Assembly (NCBI GenBank): GCA_031257735.1
Contig: JAIROC010000422.1
Span: 1 to 19,260 of the forward strand
Source: Bacteroidales bacterium
Lineage (GTDB): Bacteria; Bacteroidota; Bacteroidia; Bacteroidales; WCHB1-69
DNA: 19,260 bases
Reading direction: 5' to 3'
Shown: in pieces, positions 1 to 8,912 of the stretch
Layout of the letters: the number at the start of each line of letters is the position of its first letter
Position numbering within the stretch: position 1 is the stretch's first letter
Position numbers and translations under genes: made by a program
Notes under the pieces: model-generated
What the model was told of the DNA's origin: nothing
Database searches by the model: none
What the model saw: the letters and a program-made list of their open reading frames with translations, nothing else

Positions 1-1678
1 ATGTTAGTACATCCCCGTCAAAGGCTTTATTTATGGTGCGGGAAGGCATTCCCTGGTATGAACCCGATGTGCCAATTATCTTACCGGTGATTCGGACAGT
101 GTCTTTACCCTCATAAAACCCCAGTTCGGCAGGACCCGTGCCCTCTTTGGGTAAAACATACCGGTAATACCTGTATATTCCGGTTTCATGTATGGGAATG
201 TTACAATAATAAAAATCCGGATCTTTTTCAATCGTATACAGGAGTACCGCATCGGAAAAGTCTTCCCTGTTAGCGCCTTGAAACTGTCCGCCTACCATTT
301 TCACATCCCAATTAGCCAGAAAAGGATGTTTCCGAATAAGCCTTAACGATTGTCTGCGTGTCGTATCGGCTTTCAGCCATCGAATTTTTGCCTGTGAAGT
401 AAAGATGAAAGGCGTTCCGCAGGGAACGATGACACCATCTTTATAAGTTACAGGTAAATAGGAAATATTTTTCCCCATGTCGACAAACACTGCCGGATTT
501 GTCATTTTTGCCCACTGTATAGGAACCCATGATTGATTGTCAAATACCGAAAGATATATAAAATCACATTTCGATACAGAGAAAAATTTCGAATTAATGA
601 CAATATCAGAAGCTGAAAATGTATGTGAGGATACATCACGTATAAACATATTACGGAAGACATATGGAAGATATTTTGACTTGGAAATATATGCAAGTGA
701 CTGTTTGTTGAGTGAGTATGTGTGCCTGAATGCCTTTGCCATCCGATGATCCGGCTTGTGAGGATCGCCGGGTTTGAGTTCCGCAGGAATAAAAGGAATG
801 TATTTCTCATCGGTATTCCTGACAGAAACCCAGGAATGTCCCATATTTCGGAATGGCCACTGTGGGGTATAATCCCAACTAACGGGTATCCCGAAAGCAC
901 GCATCACAAAAATTCCATATTTCACACGTTCAGTACAGGGTCCGGTACGCACATGGTTTAGCATACTATAATTCCTGCTCGGTAACAAATCCGACAGTTT
1001 GTTGACCGAATCCCATTCCATGCCCATTGCTTCGAATATTCGGATACAGGCTGTCATTACGTCCACATTACTTGTACGCAGAGAATCATACAGGGTGCGA
1101 TACTGTTCCAGTACAATGTCCCGCCAATTTTCCAGCGGTTCTGTACTGATACGATACGGTAAAATTTCTTCGCAAAAGACATCAAAAGGGACATTTTTTC
1201 CCCAAGGCATAGATGCCCACACCTCAAATGAGCGGTCAATGTTATTTATTAAGTAAGATGCCTTGATGTGCTGAAGATCGGAAAGTCGTTTTTGTTGCGA
1301 TGTCAATCCATAAGCCATCACCATTGAATCGGATGTTTTCGAATCAATATAAAAATATTTTATCTTTAACTTTAACCATTCATCAAACATAGTCTGGTAA
1401 TTTTCAATCGGACGATTTTCTTTCGAATATTTTTCTGACATATTTTCTATTAAAAAATGAGCAGTTTTTAATTTCAGGCTGTCTTTTGGTTGATTATAAT
1501 GTTCTAATACTTTTTGTAATTCGGTATGATTCTGACCAGCCTGTTTGAGCGCTTGTATAATTCCTGGCGAATAGGATAAGTTTTGCCAGTAAAAATACCA
1601 ATAGGTATAATATCCGATTCCGACTATTATAGTAATAAATAATATACCTACAACGCATTGTTTTTTTAAAATAGTCAT
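1..1678 (-). CDS. Transglutaminase-like membrane-anchored protein, 3' end outside window
   Basis: The frame is open without a stop for 559 codons from ATG at 1678 to the window edge. Residues about 8-30 form one hydrophobic segment, so the protein is probably anchored with its bulk outside the cytoplasm. A transglutaminase-type core is visible: Cys248 in RTGPCTERVKYG and His281 in NMGHSWVSV, the usual spacing and context of the Cys-His pair. The last visible residues (SRTINKAFDGDVLT) resemble the entry to an F5/8 type C (discoidin) domain, as in large Bacteroidetes proteins of this kind. Substrate is unknown. The sequence is less AT-rich than the genes at 3253-16331. A paralog's C-terminus lies at the right edge of the window in the same orientation. 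Its ATG overlaps the stop of a transposase remnant (TAATG), so its original upstream region has probably been replaced. Family assignment is fairly sure; catalytic activity is not tested. Confidence 0.8.
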   Translation of the reverse strand, partial: MTILKKQCVVGILFITIIVGIGYYTYWYFYWQNLSYSPGIIQALKQAGQNHTELQKVLEHYNQPKDSLKLKTAHFLIENMSEKYSKENRPIENYQTMFDEWLKLKIKYFYIDSKTSDSMVMAYGLTSQQKRLSDLQHIKASYLINNIDRSFEVWASMPWGKNVPFDVFCEEILPYRISTEPLENWRDIVLEQYRTLYDSLRTSNVDVMTACIRIFEAMGMEWDSVNKLSDLLPSRNYSMLNHVRTGPCTERVKYGIFVMRAFGIPVSWDYTPQWPFRNMGHSWVSVRNTDEKYIPFIPAELKPGDPHKPDHRMAKAFRHTYSLNKQSLAYISKSKYLPYVFRNMFIRDVSSHTFSASDIVINSKFFSVSKCDFIYLSVFDNQSWVPIQWAKMTNPAVFVDMGKNISYLPVTYKDGVIVPCGTPFIFTSQAKIRWLKADTTRRQSLRLIRKHPFLANWDVKMVGGQFQGANREDFSDAVLLYTIEKDPDFYYCNIPIHETGIYRYYRYVLPKEGTGPAELGFYEGKDTVRITGKIIGTSGSYQGMPSRTINKAFDGDVLT

Positions 1679-2052
1679 TATGTTAGTTTAAATTTATAGT
1701 TGAACGGTTTATGTGCAATCCTGAAATTATGCAGTGCAGCGCAAGTGTGAAAGACATGGTTAACAAAGAGATTTTTTCTCAACCGGCATTCATCCTTAAC
1801 GATACGGCGCTTAGCGCTACCGATTACATGCTCCACCCGTACTCTGCCCACAGCTATGTCCCGATTGAAGATTTTCTGTTCTTTAGTCAGTTCCTTGCCT
1901 TCAGGCTTCTTACAGGCTAAATCATATTCAGACAGATATTCGTTATGTGCCGATTCAAAACAGGGAAGCAACCGCTCAAAGGTCGCTATGTTAATGCCTG
2001 TCATCGCCCGAAAGCGAGACGGGTTCTTTTGCCATGTTTGGTGTTTCATCAT
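1678..2052 (-). pseudogene. IS5-like (DDE_Tnp_4 type) transposase remnant, internally deleted
   Basis: The open frame joins the two ends of an IS5-type transposase. The first part (FRAMTGINIATFERLLPCFE) looks like the HTH_Tnp_4 N-terminal domain. The second part carries the C-terminal signature RVRVEHVIGSAKRRIV, including the catalytic Glu, and the TCAALHNFRI box. The middle of the protein, where both catalytic Asp residues should be, is missing: only about 125 codons remain where I expect roughly 260-290. The frame is uninterrupted, so an in-frame internal deletion fits better than gradual decay. I chose the tandem ATGs at 2052/2049, because the longer frame would need a TTG at 2106. An IS630 element sits immediately upstream. 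The protein cannot be an active transposase. Confidence 0.7.
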
Positions 2053-2099
2053 GCAAATATCGCACATACGCACGCATAATACAAATTTAATTTGAAATA

Positions 2100-2127
2100 A
2101 GTACAAGTTTCAAATTAGTTTATATTA
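2100..2127. repeat. Left terminal inverted repeat of IS630 element
   Basis: It starts AGTAC and ends TTAGTTTATATTA, and it pairs with 3156-3183 in inverse orientation. The transposase stop codon (2115-2117) lies inside this repeat. Confidence 0.8.
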
Positions 2128-3137
2128 AAATGAGCAAACCTAATATTCAAACAATTTCCCAAGCTTGCCATACATCTATTAATGGCATAAAAGAGATTAT
2201 CCCTGTAAAGATAATCCTCCGGATTCAGCCATTCCTTTTTCAACTTCCTCCACAACGTTTCTGCGATGTTCAGATGTGGAGAATATGGTGGAAGAAAGAA
2301 AATGTACAGTCCTCTTTTTTGCCAGTAGGGCATGCGCTCCTGAATGGCTTTTGCCTTGTGCACACGGGCATTATCCAACACCACAAACGTTTTCTTACTT
2401 GTCTGAAAAGAAAATGCTTCCATATATTCCAATATAAATTGAGCATCGATATTGCCTTCAGTGTTTTTCCACCTGCAAGAGTTTTGCCTGTTTATAAAAC
2501 CAAAACAGTTGAGTTTATATGCTTTTTCCGGGAAGATGCAGACTTTCTCATCGGGAAACTGCCAGCCGTAAGGAACATATCCTTCACTGCACACATGGGG
2601 TTCATCTCCATAAAACAGGTCTGTTTCACCCTCTATACTCATTTGCTCAAGTTCTTTTAAGTTTCTCTACTTGAAGACTGTAATGTTCCTCAAGAGGCTC
2701 TCCTTTGGGACGGCGTCTTATCCGTTTATATCGTCCGCCAAGCTTTTTTAAAAAGCCTTGAAGGTACTGTCGCTAACACTTTTGCCACTTTTTGATTCCC
2801 ATTCAGCCTTGGCTGTACGCATTCGTTGCCGGTTGGCTTTGACAGCTTCAAGAATACTCTCTTTGTCTGTTTCTCTGTTGAGAACCGGCTTACGACCCCG
2901 GCCGGGTTTGGTGTACAAGCCCGACAGTCCTTCCGATTTATATCGGGTGAGCCAACTGTTGACGCTTATGTGGCACATTCCCGTTATAGAACCCACTTCT
3001 TTTGAAGTGAGACCTTCCGATTTTAACAGGATACTCTGGCAGCGCATCCGAAAACTGTGGCTATGTCCATCTCTCAATCCTGCCTCTAACTCCTTGCGCT
3101 GCGATATGGTTAGAACAGGGGTATTCACTCGTCCCAT
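2115..3137 (-). pseudogene. IS630-family transposase, split by one possible programmed and one probable disabling frameshift
   Basis: The N-terminal part (3137-2748) is a helix-turn-helix region, GLTSKEVGSITGMCHISVNS, followed by a basic linker. The C-terminal part (2642-2115) has the DDE_3 domain, with the second Asp in FVVLDNARVH and the Glu in LPPYSPHLNIAETLWRKLKK. The first frame stops at a run reading GCTTTTTAAAAAAG. A -1 slip there continues into a plausible transposase stretch (FLKKLGGRYKRIRRRPKGEP) that is not otherwise open. That stretch meets a stop near 2650, and restoring the third frame needs removal of one A from the A4 run at 2655-2658. ATG at 3137 is the best start, since the longer version would start with TTG. 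Orthologs of IS630 can use -1 frameshifting; the second break probably makes this copy inactive. Confidence 0.75.
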
Positions 3138-3146
3138 AATGGGAGA

Positions 3147-3154
3147 CAAAGATA
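3147..3154 (-). promoter_or_regulatory. Possible Bacteroidetes -7 element for the IS630 transposase
   Basis: The minus strand reads TATCTTTG, a match to the Bacteroidetes -7 consensus TAnnTTTG, about 10 bp before the chosen ATG at 3137. I do not see a clear -33 TTTG at 19-21 nt, and the resulting transcript would have almost no leader. This is a weak call. Confidence 0.3.
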
Positions 3155-3155
3155 A

Positions 3156-3183
3156 TAATATAAACTAAATTATAATCAGTACT
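3156..3183. repeat. Right terminal inverted repeat of IS630 element
   Basis: The reverse complement matches 2100-2127 at 22 of 28 positions. It is followed by TA at 3184-3185. Confidence 0.8.
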
Positions 3184-3252
3184 TAATGTCTAATTATTAC
3201 AATATCATCTTTGAATAATAATGTAACCTATTGTATGCTCTGGTTCGTTTTT

Positions 3253-4326
3253 TTATTCTAACATCTTCACTTTATCTGCAACAGTTAGCCCATCCAATAT
3301 TTCTATCTTAATACCATCAGAAATACCAGTTTTGATATATTTTCTTATGCTTGTTTTACCATCAATCAAATCAACAAATGTAGAATCATTGTTGAATATG
3401 ATGTGTTTCTCATCTATACACAAAACGTTTTCCCGACTTTCTAAAATTAATTCAGCAGTTGCAGTATATCCCGATCGAACGTTGATGGAATCATTCTGAA
3501 TACTAAATTTTGCGGCTATAAAATACTTCATTATTCCCTGTTCCATGATTCCTTTGGGATATATTTTTTCAATTGTCGCTTGTATTTTTTTATTCATCAT
3601 GGCATTTAGTGAAAGTGTGATGGGCATACCCGTATGTAACTTGATTAAATCCATCTCATTCACTTTACCTTTAAACAGGAAATAATTCATTTGCGCTATA
3701 ACAGCTAATGTCGTTCCTACGTTAAAATTGTTTCTTTCAATCACCGAAGCGCCTTCTTCCAATGGTAACTCAATCACTGTTCCGCTTATGGGAGCTTTTA
3801 TTACATTGGAAATATCGGCTGTGTTCGAATAGCCAGCCACCAAAATAGTCATTTGATTTTGAGTAGATTGATAATGTTGTTTGGCTAAATCATATTGCTT
3901 TTGTGCCCTTTCAAAATCGGAAGGCGTTATTATTTTACTTTCAAATAATTGTAAATCTCGATTATATTCTTTTTCTGCATTCTCATATTCAATGAATGCC
4001 ATTTTTAAGTTGCTTGTGGCATTTTCTATTTGTGTAGGACTTGGAATGAGTTTAATCTTGGCAATATCATCTTCGGCATGTATGTCTTTCCCAATATCAA
4101 CATACAGTTTTTCTAATATACCTGATATTGATGATTTAACGTCAACCTCAATGCCCGGATATACATTTCCTGATATCAAAATTCTTTTTTCAATATCAGC
4201 AATAAAAGGACTTGTAGTTCTCTCCTTATCATGAACCGGAGTATCGTATTTTTCCATCCAAATGATTAACCCAACGACCATCAAAATAGCAACAATAACT
4301 AAAATAATATTCGATTTTTTATTCAT
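3253..4326 (-). CDS. HlyD/MacA-type periplasmic membrane fusion protein
   Basis: This 357-aa adaptor would link an inner-membrane ABC transporter to the outer membrane. One N-terminal membrane segment (IILVIVAILMVVGLIIW) is followed by a first half-lipoyl domain with GNVYPGIEVDVKSSISG. Next come a predicted helical hairpin (about residues 85-140), the second half-lipoyl piece APISGTVIELPLEEGASV, and beta-barrel and membrane-proximal regions. This order and length are normal for the family. ATG at 4326 overlaps the stop of the upstream permease by 8 bp (ATGAATAA), a sign of translational coupling; the longer frame starts with TTG and was not chosen. No TolC-like outer-membrane partner and no MacB-type ATPase lie in the window. 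The cargo is unknown, and export of or defence against the nearby peptide is only a guess from position. Confidence 0.85.
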   Translation of the reverse strand: MNKKSNIILVIVAILMVVGLIIWMEKYDTPVHDKERTTSPFIADIEKRILISGNVYPGIEVDVKSSISGILEKLYVDIGKDIHAEDDIAKIKLIPSPTQIENATSNLKMAFIEYENAEKEYNRDLQLFESKIITPSDFERAQKQYDLAKQHYQSTQNQMTILVAGYSNTADISNVIKAPISGTVIELPLEEGASVIERNNFNVGTTLAVIAQMNYFLFKGKVNEMDLIKLHTGMPITLSLNAMMNKKIQATIEKIYPKGIMEQGIMKYFIAAKFSIQNDSINVRSGYTATAELILESRENVLCIDEKHIIFNNDSTFVDLIDGKTSIRKYIKTGISDGIKIEILDGLTVADKVKMLE

Positions 4327-5557
4327 ACTGCATAGCTTCAACAGGTGTTATTTTAGCTGCTCTTTGGGCAGGGTATAAACCCGCCAAAATCCCAGATAAA
4401 ATTAACAAAATTAACGAAGAAATTACTATCCACACATTAATGGATAAATGTGAAATCATGGCGGCATTTATAAATGCTGATAGAACATAATTGATTATTA
4501 AAATAAAACAATAGCCAATACCCAAACCGATCATTCCTGCAATAATAGTAATAACCATAGATTCGCACAGAAATGAAAATAAAATTTCCTTCTTTTTTGC
4601 TCCAATCGCTTTTCTGATGCCAATCTCTTTTGTTCGTTCTCTTACCATTACCAGCATGATATTGCATATCCCTACTATTCCGCTTAAAAGTAAACACACT
4701 CCTATAATCCATAAAAATATATCAATAGTAGAAAACAAATTATTGAATACTTTTACTTGATTTTCTTGATTGATTATATATAATGCACTTTGATCATTTT
4801 CTGAAAAATTATATTGTTTCGCGACATATTGTCTTACTTTTTTCTCCAGTTGAGTCATATCAGTTGATTCTTTCAACAGTAGGTTAATCCTGTTGAAAGA
4901 ATGTCTGTTAAAGTAATTAATATAAGTAGTATATGGGCACAATATTATACTTTCATCTTCCTGTGACATCATTGATCCGCTTTCAAGTATCCCTATAACT
5001 CGGAAAAAGATATCATTAATATTCAAGTATTGCCCAATGGAGTTACCTTCCGGAAAAAAATGCTTAACGACTTGTTTTCCAACGACAATATGTTTTAGAT
5101 TATTCAAGTCATCCAATGGATTCAACAAACGGCCGTCCTCTGCTTTGACTTTTTTAATAAAAAAATATTCGTTTGAAATACCCCGTACAAGGAATGTCCC
5201 GGCTTTTTCCTTGTGGGTAATAACAGCGTTTTCTAAATTGAGTACTGGTGAAATAGCTACAACATGATTATTAAATCGTGATGATAGCATTTTCATAAAT
5301 GATTGATCAAATAATATGGTTTGTCCTTCGCCGCCTCCTTCTACTATTTGAGATGTTTGCCCACTGATAAGGAATAATGTTTTCTGCGCAAAAACATCAA
5401 AAATCGAATTAATTCCACTTCGAAATCCTTGGCCTATCCCTAAAAGAATCATTAATAAAAAGATTCCCCATGCAATTCCAAATCCTGCTAAAAAACTTCG
5501 TAATCTGTTTTGCAGTATTGAGATTATGGAATCTTCAATAATGGAGGTTATTTTCAT
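4319..5557 (-). CDS. MacB/FtsX-type ABC transporter permease
   Basis: This 412-aa permease has the MacB layout: one N-terminal membrane helix (LAGFGIAWGIFLLMILLGIG), a long extracytoplasmic domain (about residues 45-270), and three C-terminal helices. The conserved coupling segment ERTKEIGIRKAIGAKKKEIL lies just after the second helix, and the protein ends with the usual GLYPAQRAAKITPVEAMQYE. Unlike MacB itself it has no fused ATPase domain. In Bacteroidota the ATPase is commonly a separate neighbouring gene, but here none is adjacent. The only ATPase in the window (11895-12836) is of the NatA type and already has its own permease. The gene overlaps the fusion protein gene downstream, so these two act together as a trans-envelope, MacAB-like unit. 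Family call is secure; cargo is not known. Confidence 0.87.
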   Translation of the reverse strand: MKITSIIEDSIISILQNRLRSFLAGFGIAWGIFLLMILLGIGQGFRSGINSIFDVFAQKTLFLISGQTSQIVEGGGEGQTILFDQSFMKMLSSRFNNHVVAISPVLNLENAVITHKEKAGTFLVRGISNEYFFIKKVKAEDGRLLNPLDDLNNLKHIVVGKQVVKHFFPEGNSIGQYLNINDIFFRVIGILESGSMMSQEDESIILCPYTTYINYFNRHSFNRINLLLKESTDMTQLEKKVRQYVAKQYNFSENDQSALYIINQENQVKVFNNLFSTIDIFLWIIGVCLLLSGIVGICNIMLVMVRERTKEIGIRKAIGAKKKEILFSFLCESMVITIIAGMIGLGIGYCFILIINYVLSAFINAAMISHLSINVWIVISSLILLILSGILAGLYPAQRAAKITPVEAMQYE

Positions 5558-5746
5558 AAGTAGTAAATCCGTTTACAACGTGATAAATAAACAAAATGTT
5601 TGTTTTTTACGCCCTTCCATACAATATGTATTGCAGATTTTCTCTGTAGCAAGAAGCGAAAATATAGATATGGCAACAAAATAGCGACTTATAATATGAC
5701 AACAGTTTAGCTTTCTCTCTTTTTTCTACGAAACCTAAATAATACA
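5558..5746. other. Intergenic region between O-antigen-ligase-like gene and permease gene
   Basis: This is one of the longer gaps inside the co-directional gene run. It holds an AT-only dyad (AAACAAA at 5589-5595, TTTGTTT at 5599-5605, loop of 3) that could be a weak hairpin. I find no exact TAnnTTTG element, so a separate promoter for the permease/fusion-protein pair is possible but not shown. Confidence 0.3.
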
Positions 5747-8143
5747 TTATATTTTACTTTCTATAGTGGATTTTTCAATATAAGGTTTAATATAAATAAG
5801 TAATCCCTTAGGAATTAAATCATTTCTGACTCCATCAACAAAATAAATTTTTTTGCAACGTTGAGAATGTTCTGTAGACATATAATCCCAATATCTCAGA
5901 GTCGCTTTATAGTTCTGTATACTCTCAGATATTTTTCCATTTTCTTCATAATATTGAGCTAATTTAAAGCAAGTCATATAATAAAATGGATCCATTAGCA
6001 AAGAATTATTATAACATCTAATCATATTATCAAAATCATTTTGCTTATTATATAAATAACCCAAATTGTACCAGGGACGACTTAAATTAGGAAGAGATTT
6101 TGTAACAGTAATGAGTATTTCCTTTGCTTTTTCTAAATTATTAGAGTAAATATACAATTTTGCTTTTATTGCTAAATCTATAGGGTCTTCACTTTCTTTA
6201 AGTTGCTCTGCCACTTCTTTTATTATTTTTTCTGCCATTTCCGGTTTATTTGCATTCATATCCTTCCAAAATTTAGAATCAAGTAAATCGGGAGACAAAG
6301 AAATCGCCTTAGAAAAATTTCTCATAGCTGTATGTTGATCCTCTAAATATTCACGCATTATTCCTGCACTAATATAATACGCACTTATTCCATTTTCAAT
6401 TTTAATAGCCATGTCAATATGATATAAAGCAGCCACATAATTCTTACAAAAGAAATATAGCCATGCTAAATTGTGATGAAAATTACCATCATGGGGATTG
6501 CGTTTTAATGCCTTTTTATATAAATCTATACAGTAATTTATATTAAAGTCTGTAATTATGTGACTGTTCAGTGAATGAATATTGAAATTATCACTTTCAT
6601 ATTGCCTGACTATGTTTAATATTTTGCAAGAAGTATAATAAGAATTATCAGGGTTATTCGTTGATATTTTCTCAATTAAAGGCAACGAAATATTAAATTG
6701 TTTCTTATCAAATTCATTTTTGAACTTATAATAATATTTTTGATCCTGTAAGGTTCTATGGATATAAAAAGAGATAATAAGAATTGTAATTATCATTATA
6801 AATCCTGCATGCATTTTGATATTTATAGCAAACAAAGGTTTATTTGAAAACAAAATTACGCTTACTAATAGATATATTATTAATGTTTGAATAAGAATTC
6901 CATCACTGAAAAAGAAAGAAGAAAATGTAATTTCTCGTATTAAGAACGCAGTAACACAAAAAACACTAACAGTCAGAAAAATCTTTTCCAACAAAGATGT
7001 CTTTTTTATATTTGAAAAATAGAACGAAAAATAAACAAATGCAAAGAATAATATCAGATATACAACTATACCAATGATCCCTTTTTCTACCAATAACTGC
7101 AAATATGAATTGGATATTTTTCCTGTAAAATTAACGGTTCCTCTTTCTCCAAGAGAATTATAATTAAGAGCAAAATTATTTGTTCCTACACCATTGTATG
7201 GGCTATCTTTAAAGATTTGCAAACTTTTTTCCCATAATTGCATTCTTCCAACAGAACTTCTATTTTGCGACACAGATGAATGTAATAGGATAGTAGACTG
7301 AACTGGTTGCTTTAACATAATTCCACCTATAAAAGGAAGAATAAAAACCCAGGAAACATACTTAAAAATAACGATGAAAGAAAATCTCCTCCTGTTTATT
7401 ATAAAGAAAATTATACTCGCAAAAAATAATACAGCCGCAGAAATATAAGCCCCTCTTGAAAAAGAGATTAATATATTGAATAATATAATATTAATTGTTA
7501 GGATTATGCCAGCAAAAAAATAATTACTTCTTATTAAAACGGTTATTCTTTTATCCCAATTTTGAGCCAAGAGAGAATTTTTGATTGTAATTATATAAAT
7601 ATAAAGGGATAAAGGGAATAATAACATCAGAAATAGATTCGACACCCATTCATTTGAATATATTCCGAAAGGCATAAAAAGATTGCGGAATTGTGTTAAA
7701 TCAATAAATTCATAATAAGCTATTCGTAAATAATGAACAAGGAAAAATAATATTTCTAACAAATTAATGATCATGAAATAAAATGAGAAAAACACCAAAA
7801 TAGCAAAAAGCATATTCCTCTTTATAAAATTTCTGGCAATAAAATACAATAATAAAATAATCAAAATCTTTATGAGAAACAGCATGCTATTTGGTCTATA
7901 TTCAGATGAATAACAAGAGTATGTTTCATAGAAAACATACATCATCACTATTATATCTGAAATAGTAATTGTAATAGATTTTCTCCTCAATATTTTCCAT
8001 CCTATAAGTAAGAATGTAAATAATGTTACTATAGATATGACTGAATTTATACTCCAAAATGCCCAACTAAGCATCAATAAAATGAGACCACTAAATAGTA
8101 TATCTATATATTTGTTTCTCATAATATCAGTTTTGACTTTCAT
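5747..8143 (-). CDS. O-antigen ligase/polymerase-like multi-spanning membrane protein with C-terminal TPR repeats
   Basis: The first 460 residues or so contain about 11-12 hydrophobic helices. After them comes a soluble part with TPR-like repeats, for example GNFHHNLAWLYFFCKNYVAA, then SAYYISAGIMREYLEDQHTA and SRPWYNLGYLYNKQNDFDNM. The loop SSVGRMQLWEKSLQIFKDSP with YNGVGTNNF, then SNSYLQLLVEKGIIG, matches the Wzy_C region of O-antigen ligases and polymerases. In that family the loop normally has a His before the LQ...E.G motif; here the residue is Asn in SNSYLQ. Family enzymes transfer or polymerise lipid-linked glycans on the periplasmic side. No glycosyltransferase, flippase or other polysaccharide gene is visible, so its role beside a peptide cluster is open: glycan attachment, envelope protection or a divergent function. 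ATG at 8143 is used; ATG at 8122 is an alternative. Confidence 0.75.
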   Translation of the reverse strand: MKVKTDIMRNKYIDILFSGLILLMLSWAFWSINSVISIVTLFTFLLIGWKILRRKSITITISDIIVMMYVFYETYSCYSSEYRPNSMLFLIKILIILLLYFIARNFIKRNMLFAILVFFSFYFMIINLLEILFFLVHYLRIAYYEFIDLTQFRNLFMPFGIYSNEWVSNLFLMLLFPLSLYIYIITIKNSLLAQNWDKRITVLIRSNYFFAGIILTINIILFNILISFSRGAYISAAVLFFASIIFFIINRRRFSFIVIFKYVSWVFILPFIGGIMLKQPVQSTILLHSSVSQNRSSVGRMQLWEKSLQIFKDSPYNGVGTNNFALNYNSLGERGTVNFTGKISNSYLQLLVEKGIIGIVVYLILFFAFVYFSFYFSNIKKTSLLEKIFLTVSVFCVTAFLIREITFSSFFFSDGILIQTLIIYLLVSVILFSNKPLFAINIKMHAGFIMIITILIISFYIHRTLQDQKYYYKFKNEFDKKQFNISLPLIEKISTNNPDNSYYTSCKILNIVRQYESDNFNIHSLNSHIITDFNINYCIDLYKKALKRNPHDGNFHHNLAWLYFFCKNYVAALYHIDMAIKIENGISAYYISAGIMREYLEDQHTAMRNFSKAISLSPDLLDSKFWKDMNANKPEMAEKIIKEVAEQLKESEDPIDLAIKAKLYIYSNNLEKAKEILITVTKSLPNLSRPWYNLGYLYNKQNDFDNMIRCYNNSLLMDPFYYMTCFKLAQYYEENGKISESIQNYKATLRYWDYMSTEHSQRCKKIYFVDGVRNDLIPKGLLIYIKPYIEKSTIESKI

Positions 8144-8168
8144 AAAAAGACCTGAATAAAACAGTAAT

Positions 8169-8855
8169 TCAACTATGTTGCATTAAATCATATGAGGTGG
8201 TTGCTCTGAAAACATTGAATAAAGTAATTATTATCCATGAACTTATTACAATTATGGAGGCTTTCTTTTTGGTGATCTTCACAATATTCGCTACCCCATA
8301 AATAATAATAATAATGAACCAAACCTGAAAAACATTAATAACTGAAAAGAAATTATATAGAGGAACACCAATGCCATTTACGCTAAAGAAAGTACTTAAA
8401 CTAATTGGATTAACATCAAACATACTAACGACACTCTCATATCCTTTAAAATAGAAAATGATGAGATTTACAACTTTTGATAAAATTACAATGGAATAAG
8501 ATATAACCACCAAACAAAATAATTCCCCGAACTTTACTTTATATTTAAATAACAAGACACCTATATAAAGAAGGGAAGAAAAACACAAACTCCTAATAAG
8601 CAAACTAATTGGCTCACTTATTGTAGCAAGATATTTAATCTTTTTCTGCATAGAATTAATCATATCTATTTGTACGGAAGAAAAAGATTTCATTATCTCA
8701 TGATTCTGTAATATTTGTTCGTTAATTGGAATCATAAGTATTGCAATACTTACAAGCAGTAAACTCAAAAAAATATAATCTAATCCCCAACTATTATTAA
8801 CTGAAATTTCCTCGTATACATTTTGAGGATTGTATAATACTTTTAATGATTTCAT
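8169..8855 (-). CDS. Yip1-like integral membrane protein
   Basis: This 228-aa protein has five hydrophobic segments, at about residues 25-43, 88-106, 114-134, 168-190 and 197-213. Its start, KVLYNPQNVYEEIS, is like the cytoplasmic entry of bacterial Yip1-domain proteins, which often read "P..vf..i". The helix VFQVWFIIIIIYGVANI also fits the later part of that domain. The biochemical role of bacterial Yip1 proteins is poorly known, and some lie beside ABC exporters of peptides. It sits 57 bp after the protease gene and 25 bp before the O-antigen-ligase-like gene, so it is likely in the same operon. A role in immunity or export assembly is possible but only inferred. Confidence 0.6.
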   Translation of the reverse strand: MKSLKVLYNPQNVYEEISVNNSWGLDYIFLSLLLVSIAILMIPINEQILQNHEIMKSFSSVQIDMINSMQKKIKYLATISEPISLLIRSLCFSSLLYIGVLLFKYKVKFGELFCLVVISYSIVILSKVVNLIIFYFKGYESVVSMFDVNPISLSTFFSVNGIGVPLYNFFSVINVFQVWFIIIIIYGVANIVKITKKKASIIVISSWIIITLFNVFRATTSYDLMQHS

Positions 8856-8912
8856 AAATTGCCCTCCTATATTATTAAATAATTATATGATACTTTTGTA
8901 TTAAAATCATAT

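Larger units (their letters stand above)
2100..3183 (-). mobile_element. IS630-family insertion sequence, complete ends
   Basis: This element is about 1,084 bp, with terminal inverted repeats at 2100-2127 and 3156-3183 that match at 22 of 28 positions. The inner 13 bp (TTAGTTTATATTA) are identical. It is flanked by TA dinucleotides at 2098-2099 and 3184-3185, the expected target duplication for IS630/Tc1-mariner elements. The single transposase gene inside is on the minus strand and broken. Ends were set by eye from the repeats and the TA. Confidence 0.85.

Noticed and set aside
537..1256. Short plus- and minus-strand frames inside 500-1260
   Set aside because: They are shadows of the long minus-strand frame that runs open from 1678 to the window edge and carries transglutaminase motifs.
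2130..2660. Plus-strand 176-aa frame over the IS630 DDE domain
   Set aside because: It is antisense to a clear DDE_3 domain and has no recognisable motif of its own.
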